A DNA stretch of 64,000 nucleotides, from assembly GCA_036245525.1 (NCBI GenBank), contig BTPG01000001.1, forward strand, positions 222,778,889 to 222,842,888, read 5' to 3'. The number at the start of each line of letters is the position of its first letter. The stretch's first letter is position 1. The stretch is from Semisulcospira habei. Taxonomy: Eukaryota > Mollusca > Gastropoda > Semisulcospiridae. The notes beneath the pieces are model-generated. The model ran no database searches, had not been told where the DNA came from, and was given only the letters and a program-made list of their open reading frames with translations. The position numbers were made by a program, and so were the translations under genes. Of the stretch, positions 22,236 through 31,589 are shown piece by piece.

Positions 22236-22496
22236 AAAAGATTGCACTGTTATTTTTCTCATCAAACATTTTTACATTGATATTACACACTTGGTTGCTA
22301 GATATCAGTCATATAAAAGTAATTTTGATCTGTTATGTGAGTAGACTGTCGTCCAAGGCACCTTTTGAGAGTTCGCCACACGTAGTGTGAAATCGTTGGG
22401 CAGACAAAAGGAGTATAAGCATTACAGCTGCATTTCACGACTCTCCAACCCATAAATCTGCGTTTTCTTGTTTATAGTTAAACCATTCAGATTTTT
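22236..22496. other. Short non-coding spacer
   Basis: Nothing recognised between repeat copies B and C. Confidence 0.5.
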
Positions 22497-22818
22497 GGTT
22501 CATGTGTGAAGCAAAAGTGAGTATGTTTTGGGCCAGTGGTCGTCTGTCGTCCGTGATAAACTTTAACGTTGGCATTTTCTCAAACTTGGCCCAAGGATAC
22601 TTTGTGGCAAGACCTTTCTAAACATACCAATTTCAGTGACCTCTCACAAAGGTCAAGGTCACTTACTTTACTTACTTACTTATGCCTGTCGCCCCTATAG
22701 GCAGTCGACGAGAGACCTCCAGCGACTCCTGTCCTGTGCTTCTCCTTCGATTTTACTCCAAGTGGTTCCCAGTCTCTTATGTCTGCTTGGAGGTCTCGAC
22801 GGTGTTTCTCGGGCCTGT

Positions 22819-24010
22819 TGTTACACTACCGCAGCCACACGCAAGGTGTTGTAGATGGAAGACGCAGCCAGACAAGAGTGTTTCCAGAAGAGTCTTTTAT
22901 TTCTTGGTCATCGTGGGTCTAATAGGTTGGGCACAACCAACCTACTAGCATGGCATACTCAAATGGCGAAAATACCGGAGCTCGGTCTCTCGCTTCTCAG
23001 CTCCTTCTATCTATCTCTCTCTCTTCGTTGTGTGCTCTCTATCTATCTCGTTCTCTTCATTGTGCGAGCTCTCTCTCTATCTCGTTCCCTTCGTTGTGAC
23101 CTCTCTCTCTCTATCTCGTTCCCTTCGTTGTGAGCTCCCTCCCGTGCTGGTCTTTGCCCCCGCTATATATACCCGTTCTGGCCGAGGGCATCGCCCCTTT
23201 GTCTCAACCAGTCAAAGGGGCTATTACTGTCACCCATATTATTCCACATCTATCATGGTGGCCAGCGTCCCCTGACCCTATCTGTCAAAGGAGCTATTAC
23301 TGTCGCCCATAATCTATCCCCCATCTGCTCTGGTGGATAGCGCCCTCTGATCCTAGCTGACCAGGGACCCATTACTGTCTCTCATAATTATTCCACATCT
23401 ATTATGGTGGTCAGCGTCCTCTGATCCTAGCTATCAAAGGACCCCATTACTGTCTCTCATAATTATTTCACATCTGTTATGGTGGTCAGCGTCCTCTGAT
23501 CTTAGCTATCAAAGGAACCCATTTCTGTCTCTCCTAATTATTCCACATCTATTATGGTGGCCAGCGTCCTCTGATCTTAGCTGACCAGGGACCCATTACT
23601 GTCTCTCCTAATTATCCCACATCTATTATGGTGGTCAGCGTCCTCTGATCCTAGCTATCAAAGGAACCCATTACTGTCTCTCATAATTATTCCACATCTA
23701 TTATGGTGGCCAGCGTCCTCTGATCTTAGCTGACCAGTAACCTATTACTGACTCTCATAATTATTCCTTGTCAGCAGGAGTCTGTGTTCCTCACTACTAA
23801 CGAGGGCTCATTATTTATTCATTAGGCCCAGCTTAGTAGGGCCGGCCACTTGTCAACTCCACGTGAGCCCGTGGTAGCCAAAGTGGACCGTGTCATAACC
23901 CTCTCCGTGCTCTGCCCGTGGTACTAATTATATTCTCGTTATTTTCATATCAAGGGAAATTATAACATTACCCGACCGTGATATTGGTCGTATACACTTA
24001 TAGTGTAACA
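22819..24010 (-). repeat. Left LTR (3' LTR of unit 1)
   Basis: 1192 bp with 10-bp inverted ends TGTTACACTA/TAGTGTAACA. It is two bases shorter than the others in a CT run near 23100. It has TATATATA near 23164 where the other two LTRs read differently. A purine-rich stretch (minus strand, AGGTTTGGGAGGAAT, 24011-24025) precedes it as the polypurine tract. Confidence 0.93.
23215..23775. repeat. LTR minisatellite, about eight ~74-bp units
   Basis: Units share CCCATTACTGTCTCTC, ATAATTATTCCACATCTATT and ATGGTGGTCAGCGTCCTCTG, ending in a TAGCTATCAAAGGA-like junction. The same array is in the central LTR (about 31986-32540) and right LTR (about 42715-43270). Confidence 0.9.
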
Positions 24011-24288
24011 ATTCCTCCCAAACCTACCCGAAAAAAAAAGGAATCTTAATTCACAAGATTCGTTTTTTTTTTCATTACACAATATTCAGACCACAAAATC
24101 ATTTCAAACAATTAAACATGTTATCCACAAAATACATCATTTTCGGAATGACAGCTTATTTAAATCGGTCACTCCTTATTAAAAATTATTATTGTCCGGC
24201 GTAATCACGCCAATAAATGTTCACATCAAAATCGTCGACTCAGTTATGTCTTTGCACATGTGTTCGTTATTCTTCACGATCCTTCCTG

Positions 24289-24669
24289 ACCCCACCCGGT
24301 CTGCCCTGGGGACTTGGGTGGGGTTAGGTATTTTTAGTTCCCAGGGTCACCCTGGTCAGCCCACAGAGTGGGTTTTTCTCTCTATTCTGGGGCATGCGTT
24401 TCTGTCTACCCTTTGTCCATTCACCTGTATTTGCCTTTTTAAAACTCTCCCTACTGTCTGCACTGCCTGTAGCTCTTGATATTGGATGTGTGTTGCTAAA
24501 TGGTCTTAGCTTTATTTATGCCCCATGTTGTAGGTTTATTTAATGTATTTGACCGGCTGGCGACATACATTCAATTTTCTGTTTAGTTTTTTTTCACAAG
24601 CAGTGCAGGCACGTCCTGAGAAAGCCTTGTTGCTGTCGGGACGTTAAGCAATGTACAATCAATCAATCA
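24289..24669 (+). mobile_element. SINE copy 1 (near env, unit 1)
   Basis: Flanked by ACGATCCTTCCTG (24276-24288 and 24670-24682). Begins ACCCCACCCGG and ends in an ATCA tail. It is 381 bp, four bases shorter than its twin at 33062, each loss lying in a homopolymer. Confidence 0.9.
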
Positions 24670-25698
24670 ACGATCCTTCCTGGATCGCAACAGCGTTGAT
24701 CCTTGGTTACCCAACGACGGGTAAAACTTGACAACGTTCGAGGCGGGGAGTAACTGCACTCCTCCCTCCATCATCGGCGTAGAGTCCTTCGCTCTTGCGA
24801 CGTCATTCACGTCTGCTGATTTCACAGCCGCCGAAATCAACGTAGGCACAGTGACCTCACGTTCACCCTTCCTGAGTCGTGATAGCATGGAGCCAAACCA
24901 TGCGCTAGTTTTCTTTTTATATCGTTTACACCCTACCCCAATTATGATCACTACAACTGTCCCTACGATAGAACCAATGATGATCTGTTTCCATATCACC
25001 CATTCTTGTTTTGGCTTAACGAATTGCATGCTCTGAAGTCGAGCAATTAGATGATCCATTGGCATTTCCTTAATTTCATCTAACTCTTTGGACAAAGAGA
25101 TAGGATCGTAGTCTGGTAAAGCGCTATGAAATGGTTTCCATAACGTTACATTGGAAAATGCATAGTTTTCCATCCATCCTATCAATTTGTCTTCCACCTG
25201 ATACTGGCTCTCTTGTTGGTAGTAAGGGGTTAACATCAATCTATCACTAATAGCCGTACATGATTCATTGAGGCGGATTAGCGATAATGGTGGGTTGATT
25301 TGTTGGTACGTGACCCCTTTACCGTGACAACTAATACTCATCTTTAGTGGACTATGATTACTAATGACCCATAGCCCATCCATTATATACTGTGCCATAG
25401 GTAACACTGTACCCAACTTGACCTTTGTTTGGCAGTGTGTTGCAATTACGTCTGAATTGTTTAAAAACAGCGCCGTAACACAAAACTGATTAATGTTCAT
25501 AGGATATATTGCACTTCGAATCGCACAGAATCCTATCAAGGGTTTGGAACAAGCTTCAAGTTCAGCTTCCGTAAGGAGCGCGAACCGCGTACGTTGCGCG
25601 TCTACTGCTAGTGTTGTGGATTCTAAGTCATACTGAGCCGTCATTGATTCTGGCGCAGGCCGACCTGAATCTCCAGTTACTAGTGGTAACTTCATCAA
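24667..25698 (-). CDS. Env-like ORF3, N-terminally incomplete (unit 1)
   Basis: 343 codons. Visible features are several cysteines in the first half, N-linked glycosylation sites (NNS, NES, NVT), and one membrane segment of ~18 hydrophobic residues (IIIGSIVGTVVVIIIG) followed by a basic KRYKKK tail. The layout resembles the C-terminal half of env proteins of gypsy-type errantivirus-like elements. A signal-peptide-like start lies upstream at about 25791 in a different frame across a long T run. The N-terminal fusion/cleavage region seems deleted. The last ~12 residues are an artefact of a one-base loss: unit 2 stops at its equivalent TAA. Confidence 0.65.
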   Translation of the reverse strand: MMKLPLVTGDSGRPAPESMTAQYDLESTTLAVDAQRTRFALLTEAELEACSKPLIGFCAIRSAIYPMNINQFCVTALFLNNSDVIATHCQTKVKLGTVLPMAQYIMDGLWVISNHSPLKMSISCHGKGVTYQQINPPLSLIRLNESCTAISDRLMLTPYYQQESQYQVEDKLIGWMENYAFSNVTLWKPFHSALPDYDPISLSKELDEIKEMPMDHLIARLQSMQFVKPKQEWVIWKQIIIGSIVGTVVVIIIGVGCKRYKKKTSAWFGSMLSRLRKGEREVTVPTLISAAVKSADVNDVARAKDSTPMMEGGVQLLPASNVVKFYPSLGNQGSTLLRSRKDR

Positions 25699-25922
25699 GT
25701 TTTTGAAATACGACCTTGTGATTAATATTTAAACCCTGCGCTAGCCCCAATACTATCAGACTAAAAAAAAAAAAAGAAAAAAAAAATTCATCTTGTTGTT
25801 GTCTGCAACATACGAGATATCACCAGAGACTTATACCACTGTCTCTGACAAAACTCAAATCATGCTTCATGATTTACACATTACAATAGTCCTCTCCCAG
25901 ATACCGTCTGAGAGTCGCATTT

Positions 25923-27188
25923 CTAATTTGAAGCCTTCTTTGGCAGAAGAGTCAGTATCGCTTCAAGAATTTCCCTAACCCCATCAGTCTGTAAACTAGG
26001 CTGAATCGAACGAGTGTCGTCGATCTCCCCATCATCAGAACTGTCTGATGTGCCCTTGCTACAACTAACGTTTACTGCTGAGAGAGATCTTTTCTCTCTT
26101 GTCTTTAGGCGCTTTCTTAACTCCATTAATGGAACGTCCTCCTCGGATGAAGAATTCTCACGCTCTTTTCGCACCCCCCTAGTCAGTCTGTCTCGTGCGT
26201 TCTCTTGCCCTACTGCATCGTCACTGTCGCTATCGGATGATTCTGGAGCTACAACCTGTGTGGCTTTACGTAATGTTCTCCCCCTGGCTTTTGGAATAGG
26301 CCACTCGCTAATTTTGGCTATCCGCAAGTGTTCAGCATGTGAACTGACCTCAGTGCCATCTAGTTGATGTCGTACCCTGAATGTGACAGGCGACAATTGT
26401 TCCACCACGCTATAGTGCGACCTCCACTTACTGTCTAACTTATTGTGTCTACGGTGATTACGAAGGTACACTGGGTCACCGACCTTAATCTCGACAGGCT
26501 GTACACCTCTATTAGCATACTTAGCCCCCTTCTTCTGTGCTTTCTTAATTCGCCGATACACCTGGGTGAAGGCCTTGTGTTGCTGCTCAAGCGCTATCTT
26601 GTGAAAATCTTCACCAGCGTATTTTCTTCGGGGTCTAAGGATGTTATCTAACGGTAGCACTGGATCGCGACCGTACAGTAAAAAGAAAGGAGATTCCTGC
26701 GTAGTTTCCGAAACACAAACCCTATAAGCTGCTAGTACCTGGTTAATATGCACGTCCCATGTCGAAAAATCCTCTTGTATCTTTTTGGACAGAATGTCGT
26801 TAAAAGTTCTATGGAAACGTTCGACCTTAGCATTGGACTGTGGATGATAAAGACTGGTCGTGACATGATCTATGTTCAGTTCTGCCAGCGTTTCTGCCAT
26901 AACCCTATTCACATTCTCAGATCCATTGTCTGATACTATCTGCAATGGACAGCCATGTCTGGGTAGAATTTCTTCTACGAGCAGCTGTACCACTGACTGC
27001 GGCGTTTTATCTGGTACAGGGAACGCCTCTACCCAACCTGTCAGATGACAGATGAATGCTATGACATAGCGATTCCCGCTAAGGGAGCGGTCAAACGGAC
27101 CTGCCAAGTCCAATGACAACTTAGCGAATGGGTATGGAGGAATGTCCATTTCCTGTACGGGGGCCCTTTTCTTTTGTAACGCCCCCAC
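25923..27188 (-). CDS. pol: Pol, second part: integrase catalytic core and C-terminus, cut off by a SINE (unit 1)
   Basis: Up to 421 codons; the first few come from the SINE, so the apparent start is not genuine. It holds the integrase triad: Asp in LSLDLAGPF, Asp in IVSDNGSENVN, and Glu in AKVERFHRTF. A GDPVYLRNHRR.. basic C-terminal barrel follows, then an acidic, serine-rich tail (SSDSDSDDA). Without the zinc finger it is unlikely to be made as a functional integrase. It continues the frame of the first part. Confidence 0.9.
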   Translation of the reverse strand: MGALQKKRAPVQEMDIPPYPFAKLSLDLAGPFDRSLSGNRYVIAFICHLTGWVEAFPVPDKTPQSVVQLLVEEILPRHGCPLQIVSDNGSENVNRVMAETLAELNIDHVTTSLYHPQSNAKVERFHRTFNDILSKKIQEDFSTWDVHINQVLAAYRVCVSETTQESPFFLLYGRDPVLPLDNILRPRRKYAGEDFHKIALEQQHKAFTQVYRRIKKAQKKGAKYANRGVQPVEIKVGDPVYLRNHRRHNKLDSKWRSHYSVVEQLSPVTFRVRHQLDGTEVSSHAEHLRIAKISEWPIPKARGRTLRKATQVVAPESSDSDSDDAVGQENARDRLTRGVRKERENSSSEEDVPLMELRKRLKTREKRSLSAVNVSCSKGTSDSSDDGEIDDTRSIQPSLQTDGVREILEAILTLLPKKASN

Positions 27189-27571
27189 CCGGGTCTGCCC
27201 TGGGGGACTTGGGTGGGGTTAGGTATTTTTTAGTTCCCAGGGTCACCCTGGTCAGCCCCACAGGGTGGGTTTTTCTCTCTATTCTGGGGCATGTGTTTCT
27301 GTCTACCCTTTGTCCATTCACCTGTATTTGCCTTTTTAAAACTCTCCCTACTGTCTGCACTGCCTGTAGCTCTTGATATTGGATGTGTGTTGCTAAATGG
27401 TCTTAGCTTTATTTAGGCCCCATGTGTTAGGTTTATTTAATGTATTTGACCGGCTGGCGACATACATTCACTGTTCTGTTTAGTTTTTTTTTCACAAGCA
27501 GTGCAGGCACGTCCTGAGAAAGCCTTGTTGCTGTCGGGACGTTAAGCAATGTACAATCAATCAATCAATCA
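27181..27571 (+). mobile_element. SINE copy 2 (inside pol, unit 1)
   Basis: 391 bp flanked by TTTTCTTTTGTAAC (27167-27180 and 27572-27585). Its tail, read on the minus strand, supplies the stop that ends the first part of pol. Confidence 0.92.
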
Positions 27572-30323
27572 TTTTCTTTTGTAACACTCTAGACTGACAG
27601 ATGACACACCCACTAACATATTCATACAGTTGTTTGTACATGTTAGGCCAGTAATACTTTCTACTGACTGTGTCATGCGTCTTGTCTATTCCTAAGTGAC
27701 CATTTTCGTCATGGTACTGTCTGACTACGTACTCTACCAAGTGAGACGGAACATACAATCTGGCTACTGGTTCATCATCAGGATGAGACAAGAAATATAG
27801 AACATCCTCTATCAGCATGTATCTCCTATTGACTGTCATGGTTCCTTGTCCACTAATCAATAAGTCCTTTAAGCGCACTATTTCAGAATCCTTCTCCTGT
27901 TCCTCAATAATATTAAACCCTGGAAGATCAACTTTTTCCAGCTTCTCGTCACACCCTGCCCTTATTGTACAACTAGCAAACTGCTTGGGTGTGAATTGGT
28001 TGGAGTTTATGACTCCTATGACAAAAGCATTGTCATTGACCTCTCTGGTTAACTCTTCTTCTTCCTCATGCTCTGGCATGTGAGTACCACTCGGCATTCT
28101 GGATAGTAAGTCTGCCAAAACATTTTGAGGACCTGGGATATATTCAATAGTACAGTTATATCCTGAAATGCCTAGGGCCGACATCTGCACCTTCTTATTT
28201 TGCATTGGTGAATTAAGCAAATACTTAAGAGGCATGTGATCCGTGCGGATTACAAACTCCGCATTATGCAAGTAGTGATTTAGCTTTTGAAGCGCATAAT
28301 GGATCGCAAAAGCCTCTTTCTCTATTGTCGACCATTTCCTCTGACTGGTACTAAGTTTATGGGATAGAAAGTAAATAGGTCTTTCTACCTTTGAGCCTGG
28401 GGAAATGTCTGAATCCTCATCGCATTTTTGCGCGAGACATGCCCCCACACATGTGTCGCTGGCATCCGTGTAAAGGATGTACGGACGCCGTGTATCTGGA
28501 TAGGCTAACACTGGTGCTACGGCTAACGTCTCCTTCATCAAATCAAACGCTTTCTGGCATTCCTCTGTCCAACTGAATCTCGCATACTTTCGTGTTAGTG
28601 CTATGATTGGTTCAGCCATCTGGGAGAAATTAGGAATCATTTTCCTGTAAAACCCAATCATACCAATGAACGAACGGCACTCTCTGACACAGGTCAGAGC
28701 CGCCATAGCCCTAATGACTTTTACCTTTTCCTCATCCGGTTTTATCCCCTGGTTACTAATGACAAACCCTAAGTATTTGGTTTCTTCCTCAAAGAACTGA
28801 CACTTCTTGAGTTTCAGCTTCAGGTCATGCTGTCTCAATCGATCAAAGACTGTCTGAAGGTGACACAGATGGTCTTCTATTGTTTCTGAGAAGATCAAAA
28901 TGTCATCGAGATAGGCACAGGTAAAGCTTTCTAAACCGGCTAGCACGATATTCATAAGCATCATGAACAATCCCGGTGCTCCCACCAAACCAAAAGGCAT
29001 TTTCGTGAATTCGAATAATCCCTTGTGGCATGCAAATGCTACTCTATCCCTACTCTCCTGATCCGCCATCTTGACCTGCCAGTATCCCGACTTAAGGTCC
29101 AGACTGGTAAAATACTTGGCCTTTCCAAGCAGTGACAAGATGTCATCTATCAGCGGTAGTGGGTATGATGTTTTCTTTGTAACCTCATTCAGTTTTCTAA
29201 AGTCAACACATAAACGTTTCGACCCATCCTTCTTGGATACAATCACTAAACTAAAAGACCATGGGGACTGAGAACGTCTTATCACACCTGCCTGTAACAT
29301 CTCCTCTAGAGCCTTGTCAACAATCTCTCTATCTTGAAGCGGGATTCTATACGGTTTTATCCTAATGGGAGGATGATCGCCGGTATCTAGTTTCATCGTG
29401 ACAGTGTCAGTAGCCCCTAAATCAAGGTCGCTATTCGCGAACAAGTCTTGATTGTTCGTAATGAGCTCTGACACTACACCTTTCATATTCTCCGGCGCAG
29501 TGACTTCCGTCAAGTCGACTGCCGATACCTGCCGATCAACCGACCCTATCTGTACTTCATGTACTTCCTGAACTGCTGTTACCTTCCCGACAACACAACC
29601 CCTTCTAACTCTATACGTCTTGTTTGTGTTGTTTACTATCAGTATGGGATACGTCTGGTGATTATTTTTCCTGACTACCGTGCTTGTCACTAACAGTCCC
29701 GGTTCTTGTGCTATAAATCCCTTGTCTGTTTCCGAAATCTCTAAGAGTGTCTCTCTTGCAAAATACGGAGCATTCTTCATCCGTACCTGGAGTACTTCTG
29801 CCGTCTGAGGTTTTATCACTTTCGTCTTAGTCACTCTGACCAAAGACGAAATGTGGATGTCCTGTTCATAGGGCACATAAACACTTCCGACTCTGAGTTT
29901 CTTCAAGTCAAAATAAATCCTCACCCCGTTTTTGTCTAACCAGTCATTTCCCAAAATAAAGTTCCTGTTGAGCCCTGATACCACGTAGAACTTATGTTTA
30001 AACTTTTGCCCCGCTACCGTAAATTCTAATTCTGAACTCCCCAATACGTGTAAAGCTTCTCCACTAACTGACTGTAACGACACATCTCCCTTTCCTAACT
30101 TTGGCTTATGACTGAGTTTATCGTAAGCCCCCTTGCTAATCAAAGACACCTCTGCTCCCGTATCGATCAAGCTATGAAATCGTTGCTTCCCAATTTTGAA
30201 CACTATACACTTAGGGCTACCCGCTACATTAATGCTAAACAACTGACTCTTTCTACTTTTCCGGTCCTGCGTAACGGCTTCGTGTGCCGCAGAACCTTCT
30301 AGTTTTCCTGCCTCGGCGGACAC
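27561..30323 (-). CDS. pol: Pol, first part: protease, reverse transcriptase, RNase H, integrase zinc finger (unit 1)
   Basis: 920 codons in the -1 frame relative to gag. The nominal first codon is GTG, so expression is more likely by frameshifting than by initiation. Order: aspartic protease with DTGA (30153-30164); RT with LCVDFRKLN, MPFGLVGAPGLF and catalytic YLDD (28902-28913); RNase H (YTDASDTCVGACLAQK, then DHMPLKYLL); and the integrase HHCC finger (GHLGIDKTHDTV...CVICQ). A SINE at 27181-27571 stops the frame right after the finger, severing the integrase core. Frame is the same on both sides, because SINE plus duplication is 405 nt. The Ty3/gypsy assignment rests on domain order. Confidence 0.92.
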   Translation of the reverse strand: MSAEAGKLEGSAAHEAVTQDRKSRKSQLFSINVAGSPKCIVFKIGKQRFHSLIDTGAEVSLISKGAYDKLSHKPKLGKGDVSLQSVSGEALHVLGSSELEFTVAGQKFKHKFYVVSGLNRNFILGNDWLDKNGVRIYFDLKKLRVGSVYVPYEQDIHISSLVRVTKTKVIKPQTAEVLQVRMKNAPYFARETLLEISETDKGFIAQEPGLLVTSTVVRKNNHQTYPILIVNNTNKTYRVRRGCVVGKVTAVQEVHEVQIGSVDRQVSAVDLTEVTAPENMKGVVSELITNNQDLFANSDLDLGATDTVTMKLDTGDHPPIRIKPYRIPLQDREIVDKALEEMLQAGVIRRSQSPWSFSLVIVSKKDGSKRLCVDFRKLNEVTKKTSYPLPLIDDILSLLGKAKYFTSLDLKSGYWQVKMADQESRDRVAFACHKGLFEFTKMPFGLVGAPGLFMMLMNIVLAGLESFTCAYLDDILIFSETIEDHLCHLQTVFDRLRQHDLKLKLKKCQFFEEETKYLGFVISNQGIKPDEEKVKVIRAMAALTCVRECRSFIGMIGFYRKMIPNFSQMAEPIIALTRKYARFSWTEECQKAFDLMKETLAVAPVLAYPDTRRPYILYTDASDTCVGACLAQKCDEDSDISPGSKVERPIYFLSHKLSTSQRKWSTIEKEAFAIHYALQKLNHYLHNAEFVIRTDHMPLKYLLNSPMQNKKVQMSALGISGYNCTIEYIPGPQNVLADLLSRMPSGTHMPEHEEEEELTREVNDNAFVIGVINSNQFTPKQFASCTIRAGCDEKLEKVDLPGFNIIEEQEKDSEIVRLKDLLISGQGTMTVNRRYMLIEDVLYFLSHPDDEPVARLYVPSHLVEYVVRQYHDENGHLGIDKTHDTVSRKYYWPNMYKQLYEYVSGCVICQSRVLQKKMID

Positions 30324-31168
30324 CTTCTTTGACCTTGTGGCCGCCTGTTTCCGGCCTTTCTACATTTCCGCTGAATGTGACCTCGTTCCCCACACTTCCA
30401 GCATTGAATCGGGGGACGCATTGTTTGCTGACCAACCGCCCCTATCACTCGGCAATTTCTTGCCTGGTGCCCTACTCTCCCGCATTTAAAACAATTACGG
30501 TGACGAGCATGGTCTACTTCCATAGCCTCTTCTCCACCCCTAGCTGTCCCTCTCGGCTGACTAACTGGCCGATTGTTTATCGTGCGTAGCTCAAACCTCT
30601 GGCGGAGGTTTTCTTCTTGCATGGCCACCTGCACGGCCCTATCTAATGTACTTGAGTTATCCCGCAGGACTTTCATCTTAAGAAAGTCGTGCGCCAATCC
30701 GTCAACAAAGAAATTTATTAGTTGCCGTTGTACCACAGCAGCGCCCATCTGACTCGGGAAGGCTTCGCCGGCCAGAGTCATTAGTCGCTCTGCGTACAGA
30801 GGCACGCTTTCCCTCGGGTTTTGTTTCACCCGCTGTAGCAACGCAAAAGCATGATTTTCATCGGCGATTTCGCCGAACCTTACGGTTAGCTGCCTTTTCA
30901 GTTCATCCCAATCCCCTGCCGCTTCCGTTTGTAAGAATCGGTGGATAAAATCACTCACCACCCCCGAGCTTGCTTGATAAGCAATGACCGGGCGCCTGTT
31001 GAGGGCTTTTATTAGCACTGCATATTTGTCAATTTCTTTTATCCACTCCCTAAATTTGGTAGGCTTTCCGTCAAACGTTCCTACCATCTGCCTTATACTC
31101 TGGGCGTTAATCGCCTGACTCATTTCCCCTACTTTTTCGCCTAAAATCCTAAACACTTCCTCTGCCAT
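30299..31168 (-). CDS. gag: Gag polyprotein, unit 1
   Basis: 289 residues, intact, starting at the ATG at 31168 just past the leader. Residues ~30-190 look like a retrotransposon capsid domain (FDGKPTKFREWIKEIDKY, WDELKRQLTVRFGE). The C-terminus carries two CCHC zinc knuckles, CFKCGRVGHQARNC and CWKCGERGHIQRKC, that would bind element RNA, and ends basic. It overlaps the pol frame by about 25 nt, with pol in the -1 frame. Gag would form the virus-like particle in the cytoplasm. Confidence 0.92.
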   Translation of the reverse strand: MAEEVFRILGEKVGEMSQAINAQSIRQMVGTFDGKPTKFREWIKEIDKYAVLIKALNRRPVIAYQASSGVVSDFIHRFLQTEAAGDWDELKRQLTVRFGEIADENHAFALLQRVKQNPRESVPLYAERLMTLAGEAFPSQMGAAVVQRQLINFFVDGLAHDFLKMKVLRDNSSTLDRAVQVAMQEENLRQRFELRTINNRPVSQPRGTARGGEEAMEVDHARHRNCFKCGRVGHQARNCRVIGAVGQQTMRPPIQCWKCGERGHIQRKCRKAGNRRPQGQRRCPPRQEN

Positions 31169-31589
31169 TTTTGTTTCTTTTTAAATGTAACAACAACACA
31201 ACTCTAGCTAACTGGTCTGGCTCCTATATAAGACTCAACAAGGGTTAAACGAAAAAAGTCACTTACCCCGTGATCCTTTCGGCTGTTGGTCTTGAATGAG
31301 TCGCAGACGTCCCGTGGGCTCGAACTCTGTTTTTTCCTTGACGTGGGCTCGAACTCTGCTTTCCTTGAAGTGGGCTCGAACTCTGCTTTTCCTTGACGTG
31401 GGCTCGAACTCTGCTTTTCTCTTCGGGTTGTTGGCTTGACTCTTCTCTTCTCTTTCTGGTCTGCTCTTCCACCCTTGCGTCGTTGGCTGTCGATTTGGTG
31501 CTGATAGTCTAGTTTTTCTGTTTCTTCGTTCCTCTGTTTCTTCCCGTTCCGAGATCCTGGTCACGGCACCAAATAAGAAGATATGGTAG
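31169..31589 (-). other. Unit 1 leader with four ~30-bp repeats
   Basis: The region between the LTR and gag contains the putative primer site and four tandem copies of GTGGGCTCGAACTCTGC-type sequence (about 31310-31410). Read on the element's sense strand, each gives AGTTCGAGCCC. A 101-codon frame runs through it but reflects the repeats (RVRAH, EFEPT); I do not call it a gene. Confidence 0.7.

Noticed and set aside
22855..23275. Plus-strand frames in the LTRs encoding serine/leucine-rich peptides
   Set aside because: They come from CT-rich simple sequence and minisatellite units within the LTR, not from a gene.
23215..23775. CRISPR-like array (regular ~74-bp repeats)
   Set aside because: There are no unique spacers between repeats, the locus lies in an LTR, and the genome is eukaryotic.
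24192..24479. Plus-strand frame shared by SINE copies (ALGDLGGVRYFLVPRVTLVSP)
   Set aside because: It is an ORF by chance in a young SINE; the start codon differs in every copy because it comes from flanking DNA.
27817..28083. Plus-strand open frames antisense to pol, gag, integrase and env
   Set aside because: They mirror the codon pattern of the minus-strand retroelement genes and recur identically in both units; no independent motif.
31259..31564. 101-codon leader ORF (RVRAH/EFEPT repeats) as a retroelement accessory gene
   Set aside because: Its sequence is a direct consequence of the four ~30-bp repeats, two frames are open at once, and it ends before gag.
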